Below, piece after piece: positions 8,752 to 16,641 of a stretch of 64,000 nt of DNA (position 1 is its first letter; every line of letters starts with the position of its first letter). The notes beneath the pieces are model-generated. The model was not told the origin of the DNA. It worked only from the letters and a program-made list of their open reading frames with translations, and did no database searches. Origin of the DNA: Oceanospirillum sanctuarii (lineage in GTDB: Bacteria > Pseudomonadota > Gammaproteobacteria > Pseudomonadales > Halomonadaceae); contig NZ_MTBA01000001.1 in assembly GCF_002150805.1 (NCBI RefSeq), positions 517,854 to 581,853 of the forward strand. Reading direction: 5' to 3'. A program made the translations under genes and the position numbers.

Positions 8752-10899
8752 TTAAAGAATCAGCAGCAGTAGTGTCGCTACGCTCACCAGATCCCGCACC
8801 ACCCCCATAAACTCTGAGCGGGTGCTGTGATCAATCGGTGGCAGATACACGCTGTCACCGGGACGGATCACCGGCAGCAGAGTACCGGACGGATCTTCCA
8901 TATAGTCTTTCAGGTTGAAGTGCACGGTGCGGGTATCGCAGCAGCCCTGATAGATGATGTGCAGATCTTCCAGATTAGCGGCGTTGGTAGGGCCACCCGC
9001 CAGCGCCATCAGATCCAGCAGATTCATGCTCTCATTGAAGCGGTAGTAACCCGGGCTGTTCAGCGCGCCCATAATGCGAACCGATTTGCTGGCCTGATTC
9101 TCATAGTTAGTCAGCTCCTGATCCGGTACAAAGATGATGTCACCAGAGTTCAGCTGAGGAATCAGACTCTGATCACCGGTTTCCAGATACAGTGCCAGAT
9201 CCAGCTGAGTGATATGCACGGTGCGGCTGCTACGGTGAATAATGCGCACTTCACGCAGATCCGCCTGCTGGCTAGGGCCATTGGCTGCAGACAGCACATC
9301 CAGAAAACCCTGCTCGCCCGTAAAGCGATAGCGACCGGGAACACCCACCTGACCCAGCACAAAGACAGATTCTTCGCTGGTCTGTCGCATCCACACCGCT
9401 TTATTACCCGCTGGCAGTTCCGGCAGACGAGGGATAATCAGGGTATCGCCACCTTTCAGCTGAGGCAGGTTTTTACGGTGGGTGCCTTTCAGATAACCGT
9501 TCAGATCGAAGACAAAAGGCTTCTGACCGGCACGTTTGATATTCAGAGCAGTCAGATCCGCATCTTTAGCAGGGCCACTGGCTTCTGCCAGCAGATCCAG
9601 CAGGCTCATCTCATCAGACCACTCGTAACGTCCGGGATTAGTCACCGCACCCATAATATGCACCGCATTTTTAGGGGCGATCTTCAGCCAGGAGGTCTGG
9701 TTCATATCGTTCTTTTCCGGCACAAAGATGGCATCACCGGGGCGCACCTGAGGCACAGGAGCACTAGCCAGACCTTCGGTGTAAGCCTGCAGATCAAATT
9801 CGCTGACTTTGCCATCACGGCTGATGACACGAATCTCACGGGTACGGGCATAGCGGGTCGGGCCACCGGCATTGGCAAGAATATCGAAGAAGGTGGCTTC
9901 CGCTTTGCTCTCATAAGCACCGGGACGGAACACTTCACCCATCACATACACGGTGCGGTTACCGGTTTTTACCTCTTCCTCTTTCATCGGCACAAAGATG
10001 GTGGCACCTGCGGTCACATCCGGCATATCGGTTGCGTTACCGCTGTCCAGATAGCCCTTCAGGTCGAACAGTTTCGGATCACCATCGGTAATCAGGCGGA
10101 TCTGCTCCACACTGGCGTAACGGGTCACACCACCTGCGCGCATCAGCAGATCCACCAGATTCTGGTCTTCATCGAAGGTAAAGGTGCCCGGATTGTGGAC
10201 TTCACCGAAGATACGCACGGACTGTTTTTTCTCCGCTGCATCACCACCGGACAGGAGGCTGGCTGCGTCAAACTCCACCTCAACATTACCGGTCAGAGGG
10301 GAAGAGGGGATAAAGATCACATCCAGCGGTTTCAGATCCGGGATCAGCTGGCTGTCGCCGGAATCCAGATACTCTTTGTAGTTGATGGTCAGGGTTTCGC
10401 CGTTACGTTTCAGCTGCACCTTGTTCAGCTGAGCACCGGGTTTCAGGCCGCCCGCTGCGGTCAGTGCCATTTGCAAATTGCCATTACCGGGAATATCCAC
10501 TTCACCGGGCTGGCGCACATAACCCAGCACAGTAATCAGCAGGCGCTTGGCGTGCAGAGTGATCTGAATACGGTCGGTCTGACGATAGCTTTCCGACAGC
10601 TGCTGTTTCACCAGCAGAGTCACATCCTCAATACTGAGGGAACTCACCATCAGCTGACCCACTTCCGGCAGGTTGATATAGCCTTCACGATCCACTTCAA
10701 AGGGATCTTCAAAACCCGCTTCACCAACAAAAGCGATATTCAGCTGATCACCGGGGCTGATCAGTGCCTGTTCTGCATAAGCGGTTTGGGGAGCACTGAC
10801 CGCCATAACCGCCACTAGCGCCAGAATCAGCAGCATCAGTTGCTGTTTAAAGGTACGAGGCAGGGTATGGGGTGCGGTGTTAATAGTGGAATAAGTCAT
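8752..10899 (-). CDS. sypC: SypC-like polysaccharide export protein with six SLBB repeats
   Basis: A signal peptide (~1-42, ending TAYA) leads into a Poly_export domain (ALISPGDQLNIAFVG ~46 onward). Then come six SLBB-type repeats, each with a hydrophobic strand, G-x-V-x-x-PG and an (A/S)GG(P/V) turn, for example VRIFGEVHNPGTF, VYVMGEVFRPGAY, VHIMGAVTNPGRY, VFVLGQVGVPGRY and VRIMGALNSPGYY. The C-terminus is a short hydrophobic tail (LVSVATLLLLIL) that could insert in the outer membrane, as the Wza C-terminal helix does. At 715 residues it is longer than Wza (about 380) because of the extra repeats. The predicted role is the periplasm-spanning and outer-membrane export channel. The ATG has GGGAGG upstream. 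It starts one base after the sypB stop. Confidence 0.85.
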   Translation of the reverse strand: MTYSTINTAPHTLPRTFKQQLMLLILALVAVMAVSAPQTAYAEQALISPGDQLNIAFVGEAGFEDPFEVDREGYINLPEVGQLMVSSLSIEDVTLLVKQQLSESYRQTDRIQITLHAKRLLITVLGYVRQPGEVDIPGNGNLQMALTAAGGLKPGAQLNKVQLKRNGETLTINYKEYLDSGDSQLIPDLKPLDVIFIPSSPLTGNVEVEFDAASLLSGGDAAEKKQSVRIFGEVHNPGTFTFDEDQNLVDLLMRAGGVTRYASVEQIRLITDGDPKLFDLKGYLDSGNATDMPDVTAGATIFVPMKEEEVKTGNRTVYVMGEVFRPGAYESKAEATFFDILANAGGPTRYARTREIRVISRDGKVSEFDLQAYTEGLASAPVPQVRPGDAIFVPEKNDMNQTSWLKIAPKNAVHIMGAVTNPGRYEWSDEMSLLDLLAEASGPAKDADLTALNIKRAGQKPFVFDLNGYLKGTHRKNLPQLKGGDTLIIPRLPELPAGNKAVWMRQTSEESVFVLGQVGVPGRYRFTGEQGFLDVLSAANGPSQQADLREVRIIHRSSRTVHITQLDLALYLETGDQSLIPQLNSGDIIFVPDQELTNYENQASKSVRIMGALNSPGYYRFNESMNLLDLMALAGGPTNAANLEDLHIIYQGCCDTRTVHFNLKDYMEDPSGTLLPVIRPGDSVYLPPIDHSTRSEFMGVVRDLVSVATLLLLIL

Positions 10900-10900
10900 C

Positions 10901-11752
10901 CTAGTATCCTCCCCAGAGGTCAGTCACGGCAGGCCAGTGTTTAACCTGCTGGCGACGACTACTGCGTTCCAACAAAAGCTCTAAACGAAATGCCACTCGG
11001 CGGTTTTTACTGCGGGATGGTTCCTGTGCATTGCTGGCAATCGGGTTGTGTTCACCCTGGCCATCAATCTGAATCTGGTACTCAGGGATCTCTTCTTTGC
11101 GCAGGTAATTGGCGATAGTGGTGGCGCGTTGCATCGCCAGTTTTGCGTTATTCGCCTCTTTACCACGGGAATCGGTATGACCGGTCAGGTTGATGCGGTA
11201 AACCGGGTGTTCTTTCAGCCAGCGCACCAGAGCCTGCAGCGGCTCATCCATCTGTTGCGGCATACGGGCGCTGTCCGTTGCAAAACGGTAATCCATCAGC
11301 TCATTCAGCAGAGGCTGCATGGCTAGCAGGGTGCGATTTGGTTTGTTCTCAATGCAGGTGGTACGGGTTTGCAGGTAACGCAGGCCGTGTTCGGTATCGT
11401 TGATCTGCTGGTCTAACAAACGCAGGTTATGCAGGGCATCCTGATTCAGACCGCTCAGGTGTTCGCGGTGTACGCGATACGCTAGTTGCTGCAGACGGTA
11501 GATACGGCCGGGAATACAATCGCCACCGCCGGAAAGGTTCAGCTGTTCAATACGCAGCTGTGCGATACGCAGGGCGTCGCCCACACGGTTCGCCTTCTCC
11601 TGATGCAGTGGGTAAGGGTAGGTTTGCAGAGCGTCAACGGGTTGGCGGCGCACAGAATCCAGTACCGAGCAGCCACTGCTGATCAGCAGTGACATGCCCA
11701 GCAGAGTGATTCCGAACCATTTTTGTGGCTTGGGTGCGTTTAGATGATTCAT
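10901..11752 (-). CDS. sypB: SypB-like OmpA-family lipoprotein
   Basis: The signal sequence ends in a lipobox-like LISSGC (Cys ~28), so an outer-membrane lipoprotein is likely. The middle is helical. The C-terminal ~110 residues are an OmpA/peptidoglycan-binding domain (INLTGHTDSRGKEANNAKLAMQRA, given here as INLTGHTDSRG and NAKLAMQRA, then GQGEHNPIASN and SKNRRV). In syp loci the OmpA-like SypB follows sypA and precedes the export protein; it probably anchors the secretion machinery to the wall. GAGG precedes the ATG. The stop is one base from sypC, so the two are cotranscribed. Confidence 0.83.
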   Translation of the reverse strand: MNHLNAPKPQKWFGITLLGMSLLISSGCSVLDSVRRQPVDALQTYPYPLHQEKANRVGDALRIAQLRIEQLNLSGGGDCIPGRIYRLQQLAYRVHREHLSGLNQDALHNLRLLDQQINDTEHGLRYLQTRTTCIENKPNRTLLAMQPLLNELMDYRFATDSARMPQQMDEPLQALVRWLKEHPVYRINLTGHTDSRGKEANNAKLAMQRATTIANYLRKEEIPEYQIQIDGQGEHNPIASNAQEPSRSKNRRVAFRLELLLERSSRRQQVKHWPAVTDLWGGY

Positions 11753-11792
11753 CGCTAAGCCTCCCTGACGTTGCCTTTAGTTCACAGGCTGG

Positions 11793-11821
11793 GCTAAGAC
11801 CGACCTTAAGGCCGGCTTAGC
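11793..11821 (-). other. Intercistronic hairpin between sypA and sypB
   Basis: An imperfect inverted repeat (GCTAAG...CTTAGC ends with a CCTTAAGG core) overlaps the sypA stop codon. It has no T-run, so it is more likely an mRNA-stability or partial attenuation element than a full terminator. It could set a higher level of SypA than of the downstream export proteins. Confidence 0.4.
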
Positions 11822-12155
11822 TCACCGCCTCGTTGATGCAGCTGCGGATATCGGCATACACCGGAATCGCGCGGTTCAGACGCAGTAGCGTGGTCAGTTC
11901 TTTTGGCTGACCGTTCAGGCCAACTAAAACCAGCTTGCGGTTTTGCTCGCGCAGACGCTTAAACAGAAAGACCAGAGCGCCAACACCGGAAGAATCCATA
12001 AAGGTCACACTGCTCAGATCGCAAACAATGTTCTCGTTAAAGGACTCAGGGATTTTTTCCATGCGGTCCTTGCCTTCAGCAACAGCCACACAGTCCAGTT
12101 CACCGCTGATCTCAAGAACTTCATACTCGTTACAGGTGTAGTGAGATTGATACAT
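11817..12155 (-). CDS. sypA: SypA-like STAS-domain protein
   Basis: This 112-residue single STAS domain has the anti-anti-sigma fold signature: EVLEISGELDCV at the start, VCDLSSVTFMDSSGVGAL in the middle, and RKLVLVGLNGQ after. The phospho-acceptor serine is in DSSG at residue 56, the position I recall for the regulated serine of V. fischeri SypA. Its partner is the kinase/phosphatase SypE encoded in the same operon. Unphosphorylated SypA promotes syp-dependent biofilm in V. fischeri, through a target that is not a classical anti-sigma pair. It is the first gene of the operon; GAGGAG lies eight bases before the ATG. Confidence 0.88.
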   Translation of the reverse strand: MYQSHYTCNEYEVLEISGELDCVAVAEGKDRMEKIPESFNENIVCDLSSVTFMDSSGVGALVFLFKRLREQNRKLVLVGLNGQPKELTTLLRLNRAIPVYADIRSCINEAVS

Positions 12156-12195
12156 GATGCTTCTCCTCGATCATTTTGGGTCTCATCGGGGATAG

Positions 12196-12211
12196 AGCAT
12201 AAAGCAGGCCA
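12196..12211 (-). promoter_or_regulatory. Candidate sigma-54 promoter of the sypA operon
   Basis: On the minus strand TGGCCTGCTTTATGCT has GG and GC separated by ten bases, as in TGGCAC-N5-TTGCA, with weaker flanks. It would start RNA near 12185, about 30 bases before the sypA ATG. The operon encodes its own sigma-54 activator (SypG), and the V. fischeri sypA promoter is RpoN dependent. Confidence 0.45.
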
Positions 12212-12300
12212 GAAGTTATTTTTCTATAACTATCAGATAGTTAGGGCATAGCTGGTGCGTTTTGAGAGTGGGGCAGGTGAAGGAGTAAAGGCGGAGAGCG

Positions 12301-12313
12301 TTGCGATTTGCAA
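12301..12313. promoter_or_regulatory. Candidate SypG-binding element upstream of sypA
   Basis: TTGCGATTTGCAA is one base off a TTGCA-N3-TGCAA inverted repeat of the type bound by LuxO-family activators. It lies about 90 bases upstream of the proposed -24 element, a usual distance for an enhancer site. A second, poorer copy on the minus strand (TTTCGCAATTTGAT) occupies 12321-12334. Confidence 0.4.
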
Positions 12314-12492
12314 ATTGGGAATCAAATTGCGAAACGGGGATATCTGAGTTGTCAGATCCGTTGTATTACAGCCAGCAGGATTTGATGTAAGGCACGACAT
12401 TAGGCTAACCAGCTGTAAAGTCAGTGTTTTTTGAAGACAACTTTATGTAGCATCTTCACATATAAACGGAACGCACAGATGACACGGAGTTA

Positions 12493-12511
12493 ACTGAACA
12501 GGCTGTTCAGT
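12493..12511. promoter_or_regulatory. 19-base palindrome in front of the nuclease gene
   Basis: ACTGAACAGGCTGTTCAGT is a perfect palindrome around a central G. It ends seven bases before the Shine-Dalgarno (AGGAG) of the gene at 12530. It looks like an operator for a dimeric regulator, but no regulator gene is in the islet. Confidence 0.5.
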
Positions 12512-12529
12512 AGATACAGGAGCGTATTG

Positions 12530-13783
12530 GTGAAACAGGTATTGTTGGTTTTATGGGTTATCGCAGCCGGAACCCTCGGCTATTTAGTGGATGCAGGTCA
12601 AAGCGATAACAGTAAGGTTTTTGGCAACCTTCCGGTTTATGTCGTTAACAATTCTGATAGCGAAATTCCGCTGTTCAGCGAGTCGGACGCCCGCAAACAA
12701 GTCTCTCAAATCAGCTCAGGCGAGCATTTTCTTTATCTCTACGCCGGTGATTCCGGTTCCTTCTGGTACGGCATCCATGACGGTAAGCGCGTACTTATCA
12801 AAGATGAAGCCAGACGTAAGTCCTTCCGGTTATTAAATACCAATATCTTTTTTCCAACGCTGACAGAGGCTGGCGCGATTCTGCTTGGCCTGTCGGCGTT
12901 TATGTTGCTGGTGAGTTTTAAGGGCAATCAAAGCCCTTCAGGTAAGAGAAAGCCCAACCAAAGAACCAAGGTTGAAGTCTTACAACAACAGCTTAAAAAG
13001 CTGGAACACGAAAAAGCTGAAAGCGACAAATGCATTCAAGAGCTTAAAGAGAAGTACGATCAGGCAACCGAGTATTTGGCTGAGAAATTCCGCAATGAAG
13101 TTAACGAGCTGAATCAGCAAATTAATCGGGATACAGAGCCTCATTTCAACGTACAGCTGGAGCAGATCCAAGCTGCCTACGATCAGCTGAATGCCCGTTA
13201 TCGGGATTTAGAGCAGGACTACAACCAATTCCTCCAGGACAGTACCCATTTCGGTATCGACTTTAATCAGGCGGGTTATGAGCAAATTCTGAAAGGCCGC
13301 CAGTTTGAACTGTATTTTGCCCGTGAAATGACTCGTAAACATGGTGCGAATATTCTGGAGTGGACGTCTGATAAAGGTATCGATAACGGGATTCGGGTTG
13401 AATCCAACGGTAATCCGGACTTCGTGTTCAAAACGGCACTGGGACACCGAATCGCCGTGGAGTGCAAATTCCGAGGGACTGCGTTCAACGACAAAGGTGT
13501 TGAGAAATTGTCATGGGCGCAGGACTGGCAGGCTGAACGATACCAGCGCTATGCGCAGAATAACGGTGTCCCCGTGTTTTTAGCGATTGGGTTTGGTGAG
13601 GATTCCAGTAACCCAAACAGCGTCTCTTTGTTTGAACTGAATGAGCTAATCGAGTTAAGCGACCGTGTCGCTGTTAAGGATCGAGGTATTCAGTTGATGA
13701 TCGCTATCGGGAATTATCAAAGTTATTTATTTAATAGTGAAAGTTTTCACAGCTCTGTTAATGAAGCGCTAAGTTATCCATAA
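12530..13783 (+). CDS. Membrane-anchored coiled-coil protein with PD-(D/E)XK restriction-type nuclease domain
   Basis: The ~417-residue protein has an N-terminal hydrophobic helix (~2-20), a ~90-residue segment that is probably extracytoplasmic, and a second helix (~113-130). A long charged coiled coil (~145-235) follows, then a C-terminal nuclease fold. The last shows GRQFELYFAREM (Glu ~260), NPDFVFK (Asp ~297) and IAVECKFRG (Glu ~311, Lys ~313), the D...ExK spacing of Mrr-like restriction endonucleases. I prefer the GTG at 12530 (AGGAG seven bases upstream) over the TTG just before it. I do not recognise a named family. It is followed 43 bases later by a GHKL ATPase gene on the same strand, and the pair is probably an operon. 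A membrane-tethered nuclease with an ATPase partner suggests defence against incoming DNA; this is inference. Confidence 0.72.
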   Translation: MKQVLLVLWVIAAGTLGYLVDAGQSDNSKVFGNLPVYVVNNSDSEIPLFSESDARKQVSQISSGEHFLYLYAGDSGSFWYGIHDGKRVLIKDEARRKSFRLLNTNIFFPTLTEAGAILLGLSAFMLLVSFKGNQSPSGKRKPNQRTKVEVLQQQLKKLEHEKAESDKCIQELKEKYDQATEYLAEKFRNEVNELNQQINRDTEPHFNVQLEQIQAAYDQLNARYRDLEQDYNQFLQDSTHFGIDFNQAGYEQILKGRQFELYFAREMTRKHGANILEWTSDKGIDNGIRVESNGNPDFVFKTALGHRIAVECKFRGTAFNDKGVEKLSWAQDWQAERYQRYAQNNGVPVFLAIGFGEDSSNPNSVSLFELNELIELSDRVAVKDRGIQLMIAIGNYQSYLFNSESFHSSVNEALSYP

Positions 13784-13826
13784 AAGACTGTATAGTTTTA
13801 TATTTTTTGTAACGGAGAGTTTTAGG

Positions 13827-15791
13827 ATGAATGAGTTAGGGCCTATTGATCCGCTAAGGTTGGATGGTGATGAGTATAGCGAAATACTTATATCTGCTAA
13901 AAAGAGGGAAATTGGTAATATTATTAAATCTTACGTTAGTCCGTATGACCTTTTCTCTGAAGCGATCCAAAATGCACTAGACTCTATAGATAGAAAGCGC
14001 GGACAGCTTGCTCCAGAAGAGATAGTGTCGTTTGTTGGTAATATAGATGTATATATAGATCTTGATAAGGATGAGTTAATAGTTCGTGATAATGGCACAG
14101 GGTTTGATGAACATGAGTTTAAGGCATTTGTTGCGCCAAATATGAGCTTTAATAAAGGTAATGATAAGGGTACTAGAGGTAATAAGGGGGTTGGTGCCAG
14201 CTATCTGGCATTTGGTTTTGATTATTTTTGTGTTAATACAAAGTCAAGCAATTTTAGCTACTGTGGTGAATTGAACAAGGGCAGAAGTTGGGTTGACGGA
14301 GCTGATGTGTCTGAAACACCAAAGCTAATAAGCTCCACGATTTCTGAGAATATGAACATTGAAAATCATGGTGCAGCTGTTCTGATCAGAGTTGGTGGTG
14401 CTAACACTAAACCTAAAACACTCAGGTACTTTACTGCACATACACCCGAAGAATGGAGTTATCTGCTACGAGCTAAAACTCCGTTAGGATCAATTGATAG
14501 AGATACGGATTATATAGATTGCAATATATTTGTCACTAAGGATGGGGTCACTGATTCAGGCATTTTTAAGCCCGGCTACCCATTTCCTCAAGAGTTTATT
14601 AACTCGGCACTTAATATAGATGATTATAGGGCGTGGCAAAGTGAAACTGTGAATAAGGGTGGAAATATTACCAATGTGCCTGCAAAATTTAGAAAAAGGA
14701 CAGGTGTTTATAAATATTACTCTGAAGAAGAGATCCTAAGACTGGGCAATTCTTGGGAACCTGAACATGAAACTGTTTTAAGACTTCATAGCGTTAACGC
14801 GTATGCAGTTTTTATGCACTCAACGGATGTTTGGGATATTATAAATGATAAAAAAATGAAACTTCGTAAAGGAATGAGGATTATCAGAGGTGGGCTGTTG
14901 ATAGCGAATAATGGTATGACACAGGGCGAGTATCTTGTCATTCCTTTAACAAGTAGCATTGGTTATCAAAAGCAGTGTCATATAATAGTTCACTTGACCA
15001 ATGCAGACCCCGACCTAGGGCGAAAGGGCTTTCAGCCAGAGGTAAAGGAGGCATGTGAAGAAGTATCGAAGAGGATTATTAATAATAGTCTAAAAAGATA
15101 CCGTGACCTTCTAAAACCAAACGGCAAGTCTACTAGTGATGATGAAAAAGAGAAGAAGCTAGCGGACTGGATTAAAGAACAAGAAAGGTTCCAAGAAGAA
15201 CATCCACTTAAACTGACAAGTGAGCATTTTTTTAAGCCTAAGAATGAAATATCAATTAGTTCTATCCCCCAGAAAGAGCAGGATGTGATTGCCTTGTTTA
15301 ATCAGTTAATTGCAGGTGGGGTTATTAGGTCAATAAACCTTCTTGCAACTAATCAAACAACACAATACGATGGTGTTTATAGATATGTTGTTTCTGAAGA
15401 TGAGGAAACCTATCTTCATGATAGTGTGACAAACCCGCTAGGCCTTGAGCATGAGAAGTTAAAAAACTTTGAAAGCCAACCTAAAGTCCTTGAGTATAAA
15501 CATAACTTAGATTATCTAATTCAAGACTTTCATAATGAAGAAAAGAGAGCGGATGATATAAATCTGGCAATTTGCTGGGAGCTCGGTAGTTCCTGGAGGG
15601 AAGATTTTGAATGTACCTCATACCTTCTAGAGGATAATATTGCTCACCGCAGTTATCATGGGTTGACTCATCAGCTTTATAGCTCAACATCTAAGATTGA
15701 TGTAATTGTTTTGTCTGAGCTAATAGAGTATCTCGAGGACTACGAACGATCACAGAAAACACAGATTACGAATTATGAGCTTGATGAATAG
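13827..15791 (+). CDS. GHKL (HSP90/MORC-like) ATPase with C-terminal ExK motif
   Basis: The N-terminal ATPase has all Bergerat-fold boxes: N-box EAIQNALDSID (Glu ~45, Asn ~49), G1 DNGTGF (~88-93) and G2 GNKGVGASYLAF (~118-129), followed by an S5-like region. The middle (~300-500) includes GMRIIRGGLLIANNG. The C-terminus holds LEYKHNLDYLI (Glu ~556, Lys ~558) and INLAICWELG, which could be a second PD-(D/E)XK-like fold, active or decayed. GGAG precedes the ATG. Base use is unlike the neighbours: three 60-base lines counted by hand gave 27, 30 and 45% GC against 58% for a line in sypQ, so recent transfer is likely. Bacterial MORC-like GHKL ATPases are known in restriction-modification contexts. 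The exact family is not recognised. Confidence 0.75.
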   Translation: MNELGPIDPLRLDGDEYSEILISAKKREIGNIIKSYVSPYDLFSEAIQNALDSIDRKRGQLAPEEIVSFVGNIDVYIDLDKDELIVRDNGTGFDEHEFKAFVAPNMSFNKGNDKGTRGNKGVGASYLAFGFDYFCVNTKSSNFSYCGELNKGRSWVDGADVSETPKLISSTISENMNIENHGAAVLIRVGGANTKPKTLRYFTAHTPEEWSYLLRAKTPLGSIDRDTDYIDCNIFVTKDGVTDSGIFKPGYPFPQEFINSALNIDDYRAWQSETVNKGGNITNVPAKFRKRTGVYKYYSEEEILRLGNSWEPEHETVLRLHSVNAYAVFMHSTDVWDIINDKKMKLRKGMRIIRGGLLIANNGMTQGEYLVIPLTSSIGYQKQCHIIVHLTNADPDLGRKGFQPEVKEACEEVSKRIINNSLKRYRDLLKPNGKSTSDDEKEKKLADWIKEQERFQEEHPLKLTSEHFFKPKNEISISSIPQKEQDVIALFNQLIAGGVIRSINLLATNQTTQYDGVYRYVVSEDEETYLHDSVTNPLGLEHEKLKNFESQPKVLEYKHNLDYLIQDFHNEEKRADDINLAICWELGSSWREDFECTSYLLEDNIAHRSYHGLTHQLYSSTSKIDVIVLSELIEYLEDYERSQKTQITNYELDE

Positions 15792-15826
15792 TTGTATATC
15801 TTTATATTAAAATAAAATATAACGAT

Positions 15827-15846
15827 GTGCCCCACTTATGGGGCAC
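15827..15846. terminator. Hairpin between the islet and sypR
   Basis: A 7-bp perfect stem GTGCCCC / GGGGCAC with an ACTTAT loop lies between two converging genes. On the minus strand it is followed by an AT-rich tract with several T-runs, so it may end the sypJ-R transcript; on the plus strand there is no T-run. Confidence 0.5.
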
Positions 15847-15868
15847 TGTACAATTAAATACGAAACGA

Positions 15869-16552
15869 TCACTGCCCACGTCCCAACACCACAACGCTGA
15901 TGGTTTTCAGGCAGATATGCAGATCCATCAGCAACCATTTCCCCATTCCCGACAGGGAAACCGCGTAGGCCAGATCGTAGCCGAGTTTATTACGGCTATC
16001 TTCAATGGTCTCATCGTACCCCTGATACACCTGCGCCAAGCCGGTAATACCGGGCAATACCCCATACATACGCTCGTTAAACAGTGGGATCTGGTCTTCC
16101 AGTTTACCCATAATACCTGCGCGCTCCGGGCGTGGGCCGATCATCGACATTTCACCCTTCAGCACATTCCACAGCTGTGGCAGTTCATCCAGTCGGGTTT
16201 TACGCAGGAAGCGTCCCACAGGGGTGATACGTGGATCGTTCTTGCTCGCCCAAACCGGGCCGCTGTTTTTCTCGGCATCAGACACCATGGTGCGGAACTT
16301 CACCATATCAAACAGCTGGAACTGTTCGGCGTTGGCCGCGCCAATACGCTGCTGAACAAAGAAGATTGGCCCTTTGGAGGAGAGCTTAATCGCCAGCATA
16401 ATCAACGGCCAAAGGGGGAGGGTGGCTAACAGCAGGCCGATGGCCAGTGTCAGATCGAAAATGCGTTTTGCAACGCGCACTTCAGTCGGTACAAAGTCCG
16501 CTGCAGGTTGCACAGTGTCGGTATTTTGAGGCAGATCGCTGTAAGTTTTCAT
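15869..16552 (-). CDS. sypR: SypR-like undecaprenyl-phosphate sugar phosphotransferase
   Basis: The 227-residue protein is a small polyprenyl-phosphate hexose-1-phosphate transferase. It has a hydrophobic (re-entrant) helix (~37-60), then FVQQRIG, FDMVKFRTMV with the acidic pair that follows, RITPVGRFLRKTRLDELPQLWNV (written as RITPVGRFLRKTRLDELPQ), GEMSMIGPRPE and LPGITGLAQV. This enzyme loads the first sugar on the lipid carrier on the inner face of the inner membrane. V. fischeri SypR, the last gene of its locus, has the same activity class. GGAGA precedes the ATG. It is the last gene of the sypJ-R block here too. Confidence 0.87.
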   Translation of the reverse strand: MKTYSDLPQNTDTVQPAADFVPTEVRVAKRIFDLTLAIGLLLATLPLWPLIMLAIKLSSKGPIFFVQQRIGAANAEQFQLFDMVKFRTMVSDAEKNSGPVWASKNDPRITPVGRFLRKTRLDELPQLWNVLKGEMSMIGPRPERAGIMGKLEDQIPLFNERMYGVLPGITGLAQVYQGYDETIEDSRNKLGYDLAYAVSLSGMGKWLLMDLHICLKTISVVVLGRGQ

Positions 16553-16641
16553 GGTCGTTCTCCAGAAATCTTTGCTGTTCAGAATATTGTGTTTTCACAA
16601 ATCAGTTTCACTAAGCGAATACAAAACAGAGGTTCAGGCGC

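Larger units (their letters stand above)
12156..12526. other. Intergenic region between sypA and the nuclease/ATPase islet
   Basis: This 371-base stretch holds the divergent control regions. Near sypA are a sigma-54-like element and two candidate activator sites. Near the islet are a 19-base palindrome and a Shine-Dalgarno. No further gene is supported. Confidence 0.7.

Noticed and set aside
8827-10818. Long open frame (663 codons) on the plus strand opposite sypC
   Set aside because: It is antisense to a clear SLBB exporter. Its translation is rich in His, Gln and Ile with no domain, and it arises from codon bias in the real gene.
12503-12519. Possible second LexA box upstream of the nuclease gene (CTGT...ACAG)
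   Set aside because: The spacing between CTGT and ACAG is nine bases, not eight; the left part belongs to the 19-base palindrome.
12156-15868. Search for mobile-element marks around the nuclease/ATPase islet
   Set aside because: No transposase, integrase, tRNA end, or matching direct or inverted repeats were seen at the two borders, so no mobile element is annotated although transfer is likely.
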